DNA of 64,000 bases, from assembly GCF_030644385.1 (NCBI RefSeq), contig NZ_CP130060.1:1240001-1304000 (forward strand). Reading direction: 5' to 3'. A program made the position numbers and the translations under genes. Below the pieces are notes generated by a model, which was not told the origin of the DNA, ran no database searches, and saw only the letters and a list, made by a program, of their open reading frames with translations. Positions 31,707 to 41,458 of this stretch are shown one piece after another (the first letter of the stretch is position 1; every line of letters starts with the position of its first letter). The stretch is from Stomatobaculum sp. F0698 (lineage in GTDB: Bacteria; Bacillota; Clostridia; Lachnospirales; Lachnospiraceae).

Positions 31707-32990
31707 TCAATTTGCCTTGGTCTCTGCCGCCGTTGTCTCTTCTGCCGCCGTGTTTGCCGCGTTAATGGCCGCCTGTGTATGCTCCGCATAGAGCTTCTGG
31801 ATGTCGTAAACACCGCCCAAGCCCTCAATCTGCGTCTCGATGCGATCAAAACTCTTCGAGTTCATGAACTTCTGAACCCAGGAATCCTCCTCCGCACCCG
31901 CCATATCGTTGTGTGCGTGATCGCCGGCAACGACCATCATCGGACGAATCGTGACCTTCTTATAGCCGCCCTTCTTCACCGCATCGATGACTGCTCCGAC
32001 AGCGGTCTCTTCCGGCTCGCCCTCTACGGTGCCGATAAACACGTTTGCATAGCCGAGCTTCTTCATTGCGGTCTGCATCTCGGAATAGCTGACAGCTGCG
32101 GTGTGCGAAGTGCCGTGGCCAAGGAATACAAAGGCCACACCGTCCTGCGCTGCCTTCTGCACACTGTCAAAGCCGCCGCCCGTGACAGTTGCCTGCACAA
32201 TGAGATTTGCGACTCTCTCCTTGTCCGCATTCACATCCTCGGCATCCTTGCCGACCTCGCCGAGCAGCGGCTCCGCGAGTTCCAGCTTCTCAAAAGAAGC
32301 CTTGTGCTTGTCGAGCGTCTCCTTCAGCTCATCGTACTCCTTGCCCTTCATGAGATGCGTAGGCTGCACAATGAGTTCCTTCACACCGTTCTTCTTGGCG
32401 CGCTCCAGCGCCTGCTCCACATTGTCGATCTTCTCACCGTCACGCGCGAGAATGTGATTCAAAATAATCTGCGAGGTAAACGCGCGGCGCACACTGTAAT
32501 CCGGGAATGCCTTTGCAAGGTAACCCTCAATGCCGCCGATATCCTTTGCGCGGCTGTCGTTATAGGAGGTGCCGAAGCTCACAACCAGGATTTCCTTCTC
32601 ACCGATTTCGTCCTGATTGCGCGGGTCATCCTTGCTCACATCTCCGGTGTCCAGACCGAAATATTCCGGTGAAGCGTGCTCGCCGCTCACCTCTGCCTTT
32701 GCACTGTCGCTCAATGCGTCCCAAGCCTCCTTTGCCTCTTTGCAGAGCCGCTCCGTGTCCTCAGACCACTGCTGCACGTAAATCGCATCAATCTTCTTGC
32801 CGACTTCCGCTGCCTGCGCCTTCTCCTCGTCCGTCGCAGGCGCCAGGGTGGTGGGCTCGGTCGCCTCGGTCGCAGCCGTCTCCTGCGTCGCTTCCGTTGC
32901 GATGGTCTCCTTACCCTTGTCCTTGCCGCCGCAAGCACTCACGGCCAGCGCAGCACCCAGAATCAAAACCGCCAACTTTGCCTTTCTCAT
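31707..32990 (-). CDS. CbiK-type sirohydrochlorin cobaltochelatase, predicted lipoprotein
   Basis: A 427-residue protein of the anaerobic cobaltochelatase family but with a lipoprotein signal (AVSACGGKDK) and a Thr/Glu linker. The chelatase domain starts at about 130: EILVVSFGTSYNDSRAKDIGGIE, TSQIILNHIL, VQPTHLMKGKEYDEL, the metal-site motif FLGHGTSHTAAVSY, GTVEGEPE and VVAGDHAHNDMAG, including the His residues and Glu that bind cobalt in CbiK. CbiK normally inserts cobalt into sirohydrochlorin in the cytoplasm; here it is outside the membrane, as in the periplasmic CbiK of Desulfovibrio. ATG follows GGAGGGCGTT. It sits between two NEAT-like proteins in a riboswitch-linked locus. Confidence 0.88.
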   Translation of the reverse strand: MRKAKLAVLILGAALAVSACGGKDKGKETIATEATQETAATEATEPTTLAPATDEEKAQAAEVGKKIDAIYVQQWSEDTERLCKEAKEAWDALSDSAKAEVSGEHASPEYFGLDTGDVSKDDPRNQDEIGEKEILVVSFGTSYNDSRAKDIGGIEGYLAKAFPDYSVRRAFTSQIILNHILARDGEKIDNVEQALERAKKNGVKELIVQPTHLMKGKEYDELKETLDKHKASFEKLELAEPLLGEVGKDAEDVNADKERVANLIVQATVTGGGFDSVQKAAQDGVAFVFLGHGTSHTAAVSYSEMQTAMKKLGYANVFIGTVEGEPEETAVGAVIDAVKKGGYKKVTIRPMMVVAGDHAHNDMAGAEEDSWVQKFMNSKSFDRIETQIEGLGGVYDIQKLYAEHTQAAINAANTAAEETTAAETKAN

Positions 32991-33032
32991 AACGCCCTCC
33001 TGCTTTTCTCTTGTTCCGACTGATTTTGTGGC

Positions 33033-33647
33033 TTATTCGGCCACTTCAAACGTGAGCTGATAGTCGATTGCATGCGGCTTACTCATCGCGGTCGTATCTC
33101 CGACAACGTTTTGCGGCGCACCGAGCTCGGTGACAGGAATCACAAAGACCGAATGACCGTTTTCGATATTCGGCGTAAAACGGATTCCATCCACTTCCAT
33201 GTAGTCGTACTTGTCACTGCTCCAGACAATCTTTGCCGTTGCTCTGCCGTCCTTCACCGTGAGCTCGGTCGGACTTGCAATCTTTGCTCTGCCGCTGCCG
33301 CCCGCAAGCGTTACATTGACCTCGTAGACACCGTCCGCAAGACTCAGCTTCTCGTGCTTGTCCGCAAGCATCTGTGCCGCTGCATCCGCCTGTGCCTGAA
33401 GCTCGTCCGTCGCCTTAAAATCGGCCGCCTTAAAGTCCGCAATCGCCTTGGCCCCTTCGGAAGCTGCGCTCTCTGCCGCGCTCTCGCCCGCGGAAGATGC
33501 CGCGGATGCTGCGCTCTCAACAGCCGAACTTGCGGTCTCAACGGCCGAAGCCGCCTGACTCTCCGCCTTCTTGCCGCCGCAAGCCGTCATCGAAATCGCG
33601 GCCAAAAGGCCCATTCCCAATGCAAACGAATAGACTCTCTTCTTCAT
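33033..33647 (-). CDS. NEAT-like domain lipoprotein
   Basis: A 204-residue lipoprotein (lipobox SMTACGGKK), a long Ala/Ser/Glu linker (about 30-100) and one domain (about 101-204) with the NEAT-like pattern LADGVYEVNVTLAGGSG, LTVKDGRATAKIVWSSDKYDYMEVDG, VFVIPVTELGAP, and PHAIDYQLTFEV. It resembles the N-terminal domain of the binding protein at 30.1-31.7 kb, suggesting a relay that hands ligand to the transporter. YDYMEVDG carries Tyr/Met as possible ligand contacts. Ligand (heme or corrinoid) unproven. Confidence 0.78.
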   Translation of the reverse strand: MKKRVYSFALGMGLLAAISMTACGGKKAESQAASAVETASSAVESAASAASSAGESAAESAASEGAKAIADFKAADFKATDELQAQADAAAQMLADKHEKLSLADGVYEVNVTLAGGSGRAKIASPTELTVKDGRATAKIVWSSDKYDYMEVDGIRFTPNIENGHSVFVIPVTELGAPQNVVGDTTAMSKPHAIDYQLTFEVAE

Positions 33648-33691
33648 ACAATACCCTCTTCCTCTGTTTGATTCAATCCTCTTCTACCAAT

Positions 33692-33728
33692 AAAAAGAGG
33701 CCCGTCCTTTCGGAGAGCCTCTGGCTTT
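33692..33728 (-). terminator. Terminator behind the Ala-rich lipoprotein gene
   Basis: On the minus strand AGAGGC, loop, GCCTCT, then TTTTTA. Its sequence resembles the hairpin at 34241-34276 on the other side of the same gene. Confidence 0.75.
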
Positions 33729-33743
33729 TCAGCAAATCCTTAC

Positions 33744-34169
33744 TTATCTGGACTCAGCAGTCTCGCCAGCCTTCTCAGCTGCCGCACCTGCGCTCTCAGC
33801 CGCTGCGCCTGCCTTCTCAGCCGCCTCTGCGCCTGCCTTCGCTGCATCCTCGCCCATCTTAGCCGCATCGGAAGCTGCCTTGTTTGCGCCTTCCACTGCT
33901 GCGGAAGCTGCATCCTGGCCCGCCTTCGCTGCGTCGGAAGCTGCCTTGTTTGCCTCTTCCATCGCGCCGGAAGCTGCCTTGTTTGCCTCTTCCATACCGC
34001 TGGAAGCCGCTGCGTTTGCACTCTCCACCATGCTGGAAGCTGCGTCAACCGCCTCGGAAGCAACGTCGGAAGCTGCCTTGGTCTCTTCCTTCTTGCTGCC
34101 GCAACCGGTTGCAAGAACCGCTGCAAGTGCCGCTGCCGCCAAAATTGCTCCAAACTGTCTCTTCTTCAT
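33744..34169 (-). CDS. Ala-rich helical-repeat lipoprotein
   Basis: A 141-residue lipoprotein (lipobox VLATGCGSKK). The mature part is almost wholly Ala, Glu, Lys, Ser and Gly in repeats like EEANKAAS and AAEKAGAAAESAG, predicted as a long amphipathic helix or coiled stalk. No enzyme motif. It is the first gene behind the cobalamin riboswitch, and a terminator follows, so it may be the main product of that transcript. ATG at 34169 follows GGGAGGATACTATT; the longer frame is rejected. Function unknown; perhaps a surface spacer or scaffold. Confidence 0.75.
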   Translation of the reverse strand: MKKRQFGAILAAAALAAVLATGCGSKKEETKAASDVASEAVDAASSMVESANAAASSGMEEANKAASGAMEEANKAASDAAKAGQDAASAAVEGANKAASDAAKMGEDAAKAGAEAAEKAGAAAESAGAAAEKAGETAESR

Positions 34170-34240
34170 AATAGTATCCTCCCTGTGTGACAATATTGTC
34201 GCCTTATTGTAGCACAATACCGATAAAAAGCCAAATAAAA

Positions 34241-34276
34241 CAAAGAAAAGAGGCTCGTCTTCGCAGAGAGCCTCTT
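34241..34276 (-). terminator. Riboswitch-linked terminator
   Basis: On the minus strand AGAGGCTC, 11-base loop, GAGCCTCT, then TTTCTTTG. A palindrome GAGGCTTAAGCCTC at 34292-34305 between it and the aptamer could act as an alternative pairing partner. Confidence 0.8.
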
Positions 34277-34354
34277 GCTATCACGCAAAGAAGAGGCTTA
34301 AGCCTCCTCCTCGCGTTCCCGCACAGGCACTCGTGCACAGGAAGGTACTTAAAA

Positions 34355-34505
34355 GGCAAGGCCGGTCTCCCGGCTCGCGGATCTATGTCCCCTGTCTGCC
34401 TTCCCGCTTTCGCAGTGACAGACGGACTCCCCGCATACGGTGACGAGTTCGCGCAGTTTTACTTGCTTCCCGATTATCCCGGCATCACACCGGGCACCTT
34501 GCCCT
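34355..34505 (-). ncRNA. Cobalamin riboswitch aptamer
   Basis: On the minus strand the stem GGGCAAGG closes with CCTTGCC. Inside are GGTGCC, the ATCGGGAAG element, the ACTCGTCACCGTATGCGGGGAGTCC core, GTCACTG, GGGAAGGC and the B12-box region GAGCCGGGAGACCGGCC, in the order of known cobalamin riboswitches. It lies directly behind the eno stop and before the Ala-rich lipoprotein. With the terminator downstream it fits transcriptional repression by a cobalamin. Confidence 0.88.
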
Positions 34506-34529
34506 TGTTTTTCAATGTTCCGAATCGAA

Positions 34530-35873
<1,344 letters not shown>

Positions 35874-35875
35874 CT

Positions 35876-35884
35876 AGTATAGCA
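35876..35884 (-). promoter_or_regulatory. Extended -10 promoter of eno
   Basis: On the minus strand TGCTATACT, about 50 bases before the eno start; no clear -35. Confidence 0.55.
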
Positions 35885-35905
35885 TGGAAAAAGCCTTGCC
35901 GCCTC

Positions 35906-36865
35906 TTATTTTTCGTAACGGTAGAAGCCCTCTCCCGCGTTAATGCCGGTCTTGCCCGCATCGATCTTTGCCTTGAGTCCCGCCGCTATCTTGCCGGGCG
36001 TGCTCTCCGGGTTCTTGGACTCCGGATTCATTGAGACAATGTTGTAAGCAGTCTGAAGCCCCACAATGTCGAGAATCTGGAAGGGGCCGAGCGGGGAGCC
36101 CGTGCCGAGTTTCCAAGTCTTATCTATGGTCTCCGGATCTGCGACCTCGTTTGCCCAGAGCATTTCCGCGGAGCTTAAGAAGGGAACCAGCATCGAGTTC
36201 AGAATGTAACCCGGCTGCTCCTTGTGAAGTTCGAGCGGAATCATGCCGATTTCCGCCGCAAACGCGAGCACCGCGGCAAAAGCCTCTTTCGAAGTACCGC
36301 TGTGTCCCATGACCTCTGCGGTATTGCTGCGCCATATATTGTTGGCAAAGTGCAGCGCGAGATAGTTTTCCGGATGCGGCAAAAGATCCGAGAACATGCT
36401 CGGGATCATGGTCGAAGAATTGGTTGCGACTATGGTCTTGTCATCCAGATAGGGCGCAAGCTTTGCGTAGAACTCGCGCTTTGCGTCTCTGTCCTCCGCC
36501 ATGCTCTCGATGATAAAATCCGCCTCTTCTGCGCATTGCTCCAAATCGAGAGAAAGCTCTAAGTTCTTCTTTGCGCGCTCAACCGCCTCGTAGAGTCGCT
36601 GAATATCCGCTTCGCTCTTCACGCTGTCTGCTGCGCCGAAACCGCGGGGCAGTTCAAGCGGCTCACCGGCCCGAAGCGCTGCCTCGACGCGCGCAATCTC
36701 CGCGCGGTAAACATTGTAAAGCCGCTCGAGCTTCGGTTCGGTTCTGCCGATCGAGCCCTCGCTTCTGAGCCAAATAGTCACATCAAAACCCTTGAACGCA
36801 GTCTGAAAGGCGATTTGTGCGCCGAGAACGCCGCCGCCCGCGACTACGATATGCCGAAATGCCAT
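35906..36865 (-). CDS. 3-hydroxyacyl-CoA dehydrogenase family protein
   Basis: A 319-residue NAD-dependent dehydrogenase: Rossmann start HIVVAGGGVLGAQIAFQTAFKGFDV, ADFIIESMAEDRDAKREFYAKLAPYLDDKTIVATNSST, LHFANNIWRSNTAEVMGH with the catalytic His-Asn region, and a C-terminal helical domain with LGTGSPLGPFQILDIVGL. It oxidises 3-hydroxybutyryl-CoA or a relative; butyrate or fatty-acid genes are not adjacent. ATG at 36865 follows CAGGAGGTATTCT, rejecting 13 extra codons. Substrate chain length is not known. Confidence 0.88.
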   Translation of the reverse strand: MAFRHIVVAGGGVLGAQIAFQTAFKGFDVTIWLRSEGSIGRTEPKLERLYNVYRAEIARVEAALRAGEPLELPRGFGAADSVKSEADIQRLYEAVERAKKNLELSLDLEQCAEEADFIIESMAEDRDAKREFYAKLAPYLDDKTIVATNSSTMIPSMFSDLLPHPENYLALHFANNIWRSNTAEVMGHSGTSKEAFAAVLAFAAEIGMIPLELHKEQPGYILNSMLVPFLSSAEMLWANEVADPETIDKTWKLGTGSPLGPFQILDIVGLQTAYNIVSMNPESKNPESTPGKIAAGLKAKIDAGKTGINAGEGFYRYEK

Positions 36866-36943
36866 AGAATACCTCCTGTATTTAAAACAATGTACAAAAA
36901 TCAATACAAGGAGAGCATAACACGCATGGCGTCCGACGGCAAG

Positions 36944-37744
36944 TCAGCTGTCGAAAAGTTCCGCGAAGTCGCGCTTGTTTTCCAACTCTTCTTCCGAAAC
37001 CTCGAGGAAGATATCCTGCGCGGGGCTCTCCTGCACGGCAAGCAAGATGCCCGCCTTCATGAGCTCGAGCACCGCAAGAAAGGTGACCACCAGGAGCAGC
37101 TTGTTTTTCCGTCTCTCCAACAATTCGCGAAAAGAAAAGGCCTTGTGATTCCGCGCGTAAGAAAGCACCGCCTCAATCTGCATTTTTAAGCTGACCGGCT
37201 CCCGTTTGATGGTCCCGAAGCGACTGCGCTCCGGATCGATGCGGTCTTCCCGCTGCCGCATGACATCCCGGAATACCGCTTGCAGACGCTGCAGGTCCAC
37301 CCCCTGAAACAGCTCATCCAAATCAACGGGCTGAGTCCATTCCGCCACCTCTTTCGGGAGCGAGGGCTCCCGGTAAAAAACCCGGTAGGCATCGAACTCG
37401 CGGTCCGCAAGTTCTTCCGCCATGAGCTTATATTTCTTATGTTCCAGGAGGCGGGCCACCAGTTCCGCTCTCGGGTCTACTTCCTCTCCCGTCTCCTCAT
37501 CCAACTCGCGCGGCAGCAGCATACGCGCCTTAATATCGAGCAAAGTTGCCGCCATCAGGAGAAACTCGGAGAGTAAATCCAAGTCCTCTCGCTCCAGTTC
37601 CGATAGATAAGCCATATACTGTTCCGTTATCTCGGCGATCGGAATGTCATAGATATTTACCTTGTTCTTCTCAATCAGCTTTAGGAGCAGATCCAGAGGC
37701 CCCTCATACTTCTCAAGTCGAAGAGAAAGCGCTTCATCCGCCAT
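36944..37744 (-). CDS. scpA: Segregation and condensation protein A
   Basis: A 266-residue kleisin: KYEGPLDLLLKLIEKNKVNIYDIPIAEITEQYMAYL is the N-terminal SMC-binding helix pair, DLLSEFLLMAATLLDIKARMLLP follows, and the C-terminal winged helix contains VVTFLAVLELMKAG. With SMC and ScpB it condenses and separates the chromosome. ScpB is not in the window (often it is next to scpA). ATG follows AAGGAGTTTAAA, which overlaps the stop of the phosphoesterase gene, so the two are coupled. Confidence 0.95.
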   Translation of the reverse strand: MADEALSLRLEKYEGPLDLLLKLIEKNKVNIYDIPIAEITEQYMAYLSELEREDLDLLSEFLLMAATLLDIKARMLLPRELDEETGEEVDPRAELVARLLEHKKYKLMAEELADREFDAYRVFYREPSLPKEVAEWTQPVDLDELFQGVDLQRLQAVFRDVMRQREDRIDPERSRFGTIKREPVSLKMQIEAVLSYARNHKAFSFRELLERRKNKLLLVVTFLAVLELMKAGILLAVQESPAQDIFLEVSEEELENKRDFAELFDS

Positions 37745-37745
37745 T

Positions 37746-38615
37746 TTAAACTCCTTCTTTTAAATCCAGTACCATGAGTTCCGGCAGATTCAAAAAGCGC
37801 AGGTTAATGCTGTGCGTTCCGATGCCGGGACTTAGGAGCATCGCATGCCGACCGCGGGAAAAGAGACCGCTTGCCGGCCGCCGGAAGAATTCTATCTGCG
37901 GCGTCATGAGGCCTATGTTGCCCGGGAGACGTACGGTTCCGCCGTGCCAGTGTCCCGATAAACTAAGGTCCGCCCCCCAGCGCGCATAGGCCTCGAAAAA
38001 GGCCGGGCTGTGCGCAAACAGGAGCTGAAAGCGCTCCGTATTTGCTTCGCCCAGATGCGCGCGGAGATAGTCCGCTTGCATCTCGTCGTGCGGCGCTCTG
38101 CGGTAAAAATTTTCGGTGATGTGCAGTCCGGAGAGCGCAAGATCCTCACCGAGCAGTACCGTCTCATCGCTCAGATAGCGCACTCCCTGCGATACCAGTC
38201 CCTCCTGCAGTTCGTCGAAAAGATTACCGTAGCGACCGCGGTCGCGGTCCAGCCTCGCCTCGTGATTGCCCTCCCCGTAGAAGACAGGCGCCAGCTTTAC
38301 CAGGCGCTCGGTGAGCGCTAAAGTCGCTTCGATCGAAGCTCCGTGCTTTGCGGTCACCATATCTCCGCCGAGGAAAATGTAGTCGGGGTTCAGGCGCTTT
38401 GTCTCGGCCGTGAGTCTCTCTTCAATCTCTCCGAGCCGACGCTCGTGAAAGTCCGAGAGATATACGATGCGCCTTGCCCGCTTGATTTTCGCACTTCGGA
38501 GCGCATAGTGTCGCACAATCAAACTGCGCCGTTCCCGCTCCGATTCAAAAAGGGCGGCAGCCGCAATGCCGACCGCCGCCAGGCTGAACGAGAAGAGAAG
38601 TTTCTTCTTATCCAA
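37746..38615 (-). CDS. Membrane-anchored metallophosphoesterase
   Basis: A 289-residue calcineurin-like phosphoesterase with an N-terminal signal anchor. Metal motifs: YLSDFHERR, LGGDMV, GEGNHEARLD, AHSPAFF and SGHWHGG. This group (YkuE/YaeI-like) acts on lipid or other phosphate esters at the outer face of the membrane. Start is TTG with GGAGG nine bases upstream and lies inside the end of dacA (eight-base overlap). Operon order: AlaX, dacA, this gene, scpA. Confidence 0.88.
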   Translation of the reverse strand: MDKKKLLFSFSLAAVGIAAAALFESERERRSLIVRHYALRSAKIKRARRIVYLSDFHERRLGEIEERLTAETKRLNPDYIFLGGDMVTAKHGASIEATLALTERLVKLAPVFYGEGNHEARLDRDRGRYGNLFDELQEGLVSQGVRYLSDETVLLGEDLALSGLHITENFYRRAPHDEMQADYLRAHLGEANTERFQLLFAHSPAFFEAYARWGADLSLSGHWHGGTVRLPGNIGLMTPQIEFFRRPASGLFSRGRHAMLLSPGIGTHSINLRFLNLPELMVLDLKEGV

Positions 38616-40152
38616 TCCAGATGCCCTCCTTATTGACCAGATAACCGTCCGGCGTTCTGCTGTCTGTTAGCATTTTGCCGTCGCTACCCAGATAATACCA
38701 CTGATTCTTGTAGAGCAGCCAACTGTTCGTCTGAAGCGAGCCTTGTCCCGGCGTTAAATAGTACCAGGCACCGGCGCTGTCCTGCCGCCAGCCCTCGAGC
38801 ATATTGCCGTTTTCATCGAACCAGTACTGCTTGCCGTTAATCTCGCGGCGCGCGTTGCGGACAAGCGCACCGTTTGCCTCGCGGTAGGCCCAGACGCCGT
38901 TTCTCTGAATCCAGCTACTTCCGCTTGCCGCCGGATTTACCGCTTGACTTTGTTGACTTACCGCTTGATTTTGTTGACTTGCTGCTTGACTTGCCGCTTG
39001 ATTTTGATGATTTACCGCTCGATTTCGTTGACTTACGATTCGACTTTGACTGCCCGCCGGTTTTAGCGCTTGTCGACTTTCCGCCTGACTTTGCTGACTT
39101 CCCGCTTGATTTACCGCTTGCGGATTTTCCGCTTGATTTTGTTGATTTGCCGCTTGCGGATTTTCCGCCGGACTTACTTGATTTGCTGCTTGCCGGTTTT
39201 GTGTCGGACTGTTTGCCGTGAGCGCCTGAACTCTGCCGCTTGCCTGTGGTGTCTCCGTTTCCCCGCCCACGGCTTCCGGTTTTTTTCCGCCGTTTTCCTC
39301 CGCGAGCTGAAAACCGTAGTCAAGGAGGGCCCGGGTATCCATGTACTGGGTCTTTCGACTCTTCATAATCACGACAATGAGGCGCACGCCGTTTCGCTCC
39401 GCACAGGTCACGAGTGTATTGCCGGCCGCGCTCGTATAACCGGTCTTCCCGCCCAGAATGCCCGGGTAGTAGTCCGCATTCCCACTCGAAATCATGCGAT
39501 GTCCCATGACGATATCCGTGCCGTTCGGGCGTTTCTGCGTCGCCGGGAAATGGTAGTTCACCGTTTTGTCGATGGCGCGAAAATCCGCGCGGTCAAAGCA
39601 GGCCTTCGCAATCAGCGCCATGTCATGCGGCGTCGAAACATGGTTCGCGTTGTTCAGTCCGCTCGGATTCACGAAATTCGTGTTGGTGCAGCCCAGCTCC
39701 TGTGCGCGTCGATTCATTTTCTTCGCAAACGAAGGAACGGAACCGGAGACATGCTCGGCGAGCCCGTTTGCGACTTCGTTCGCGGATTTCAACATGAGCC
39801 CGTAGAGACAGTCGCGCACTTTAACGCGGTCTCCCTTCATGAGTTCCAGGTTGACGGCGCCCGACTCCAGATTCTCCGTCGCCGCACTCGAGAACACCAC
39901 AGTGTCATCCTGTGACGCATTCTCCAATACCAGAAGTGCCGTCATGAACTTGGTGATGGAAGCGGGATAGTACTGGTGGTTTGCATTCTTCTCATACAAG
40001 AACTTCCCGCTGGTCGCGTTGTAGAGCACAGCGCCCTCAGAAGCAATTTCCGGTGCATTCGCCGCCTCTGCGCTTCCCGACGCCGCGGTGCTGAACAACA
40101 GCACGACCAGAGCCAGCAGACCGGCCCGCAAGCGTTTGATTCCCTCCGGCAT
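38608..40152 (-). CDS. dacA: D-alanyl-D-alanine carboxypeptidase with cell-wall-binding repeats
   Basis: A 514-residue S11 serine peptidase. After the signal peptide (about 1-31), the catalytic Ser and Lys are in PASITKFM, the SxN motif is SANEVAN, and KTG is in LGGKTGYTSAAG. It trims the D-Ala of peptidoglycan pentapeptide. Residues about 290-410 are an unusual Gln/Asn/Ala/Ser linker of short repeats (QNQA, NPQAAN, QQSQAVN). The C-terminus has cell-wall-binding repeats (WAYREANG, YWFDENGNMLEGW, WYYLGSDGKML) and ends in TPDGYLVNKEGIWIG, like the giant surface proteins. ATG at 40152 follows GGGAGGAATTCGTCC. Confidence 0.93.
   Translation of the reverse strand: MPEGIKRLRAGLLALVVLLFSTAASGSAEAANAPEIASEGAVLYNATSGKFLYEKNANHQYYPASITKFMTALLVLENASQDDTVVFSSAATENLESGAVNLELMKGDRVKVRDCLYGLMLKSANEVANGLAEHVSGSVPSFAKKMNRRAQELGCTNTNFVNPSGLNNANHVSTPHDMALIAKACFDRADFRAIDKTVNYHFPATQKRPNGTDIVMGHRMISSGNADYYPGILGGKTGYTSAAGNTLVTCAERNGVRLIVVIMKSRKTQYMDTRALLDYGFQLAEENGGKKPEAVGGETETPQASGRVQALTANSPTQNRQAANQVSPAENPQAANQQNQAENPQAVNQAGSQQSQAESRQALKPAGSQSRIVSQRNRAVNHQNQAASQAASQQNQAVSQQSQAVNPAASGSSWIQRNGVWAYREANGALVRNARREINGKQYWFDENGNMLEGWRQDSAGAWYYLTPGQGSLQTNSWLLYKNQWYYLGSDGKMLTDSRTPDGYLVNKEGIWIG
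38930..39200 (-). repeat. Degenerate in-frame repeats in the dacA linker
   Basis: Tandem variants of CAAAATCAAGCGGTAAGT-like units encode Gln/Asn-rich repeats; imperfect copies of about 15-30 bases. Likely to vary in number between strains. Confidence 0.7.
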
Positions 40153-40225
40153 GGACGAATTCCTCCCTTCCGTGTTTCCTTTTTGAACGTAATTCTGTCT
40201 TTTTTCTTTTAATTCTATCACAAGA

Positions 40226-41437
40226 TCAATTCTGTTTTATTACAAAATCATGAAATATTGTATGTAATTCTTTTGCGCGACAAAGCAGTCTGCCTTGCAC
40301 GCGGTCCTTTCCGCCGCCGCCCTTGCCGCCGCGCGTTCGGAGTTCCGCGAGAAAGGGCTTCCAATCCACGCCGTCTCCGAACATGAGAAAGGCATAGCCG
40401 CTCTCTTCATCGCCCGAGAAAAGCGCAACCACACCGGAGAACAGCTCCTTCAGCGGCTTCACCGCACGCTGGAGGGCGCTCTCCGGGAGCGGCGGTAAGA
40501 TGAGGCAGATTCCATCCGCTTCCGCTTGCTCCCGGCCCTGTGTTTGTTCCTTCTCACGGATTTCCGCTTCCGCTCGCAGAAGAATCAGGGCAAGCGCCGT
40601 CTCTGCCGCGCGCTGTTCCGCAGCCATTGCCTTTTCTTGCAGACGTACTACCGCAGCGCTCAGTTCACCCTGCGGCGCGGAGAGCAGTTTCGACAGCTGT
40701 TGCGCCTCCCGTATCCGCGCCGCGTAATCTTGCACCGCGCGCATTCCGCAGGCAATGTAGAGCCGCGTGCCGCCCTTATAGTTCATGGTGCTCAGAATCT
40801 TGAGAATCCCCACCTCCGAACTCCGCGCGACATGCGGTGCACAGCAGGCACAGCAATCCACGCCCTCAAGCTCGACAATGCGTATAGCTCCCGTGAGTTC
40901 TTTTTTCTGCCGGTAGTTCAGCGCCGCCAGTTCCTCGGCGTTCGGGTAATAAGCCTTCACCGGAATATCGCGGAAGATGGCTTGGTTCGCTGCGTGTTCC
41001 AGTGCCTCAAGTTCCGCTTCCGAGAGCTGCACGCTGAAATCCAACTGCACTTCCCGTTCACTGAGATGAAAGCCCACGTTCTCCGCGCCGTAGAGGCGAT
41101 TGGCAAGTCCGGACAGAATGTGCTCTCCCGTGTGCTGCTGCATAAAGTCAAAGCGGCGCGGCCAATCCACTTCTCCCTCGACCTCGCTTCCCGCTTCCAA
41201 GGGGGCATCCAAAATATGGGTAATCACGCCCTCGTGTATTTCCGCGTCGAGAAGACTTGCACCGCCGAGTGTGCCGCGATCTGCCTTCTGACCGCCCTGC
41301 TCCGGAAAAAAAGCCGTGCGGTCCAAGACTACAGCGAAGCGGCTTTCTCCCGCCGCCGTTCTCCTCTCCTCGCAGGAAAGAACGCGCGCCTTGAAACTAA
41401 GTTCCCGCGAATCGCGGTCAAAAATTGCCTCCGTCAT
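40226..41437 (-). CDS. AlaX-like alanyl-tRNA editing protein with DHHA1 domain
   Basis: A 403-residue protein: an N-terminal AlaRS-like beta barrel with TAFFPEQGGQKADRGTLGG, editing-site motifs HTGEH (QQHTGEHILSG) and CCAPH (CACCAPHVARS), then a long coiled coil and a C-terminal DHHA1 domain (ending RGGKGGGGKDRVQGR). It hydrolyses Ser- or Gly-tRNA(Ala) in trans. It is an AlaX-L type. ATG at 41437 follows AGAGGAAAG; a GTG seven codons earlier is possible. First gene of the operon with dacA, a phosphoesterase and scpA. Confidence 0.9.
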   Translation of the reverse strand: MTEAIFDRDSRELSFKARVLSCEERRTAAGESRFAVVLDRTAFFPEQGGQKADRGTLGGASLLDAEIHEGVITHILDAPLEAGSEVEGEVDWPRRFDFMQQHTGEHILSGLANRLYGAENVGFHLSEREVQLDFSVQLSEAELEALEHAANQAIFRDIPVKAYYPNAEELAALNYRQKKELTGAIRIVELEGVDCCACCAPHVARSSEVGILKILSTMNYKGGTRLYIACGMRAVQDYAARIREAQQLSKLLSAPQGELSAAVVRLQEKAMAAEQRAAETALALILLRAEAEIREKEQTQGREQAEADGICLILPPLPESALQRAVKPLKELFSGVVALFSGDEESGYAFLMFGDGVDWKPFLAELRTRGGKGGGGKDRVQGRLLCRAKELHTIFHDFVIKQN

Positions 41438-41458
41438 CTTTCCTCTCCCTTCGCGCAC

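Noticed and set aside
38930..39200. CRISPR-like appearance of the dacA linker
   Set aside because: Units are imperfect, have no unique spacers and lie in frame within a coding sequence.
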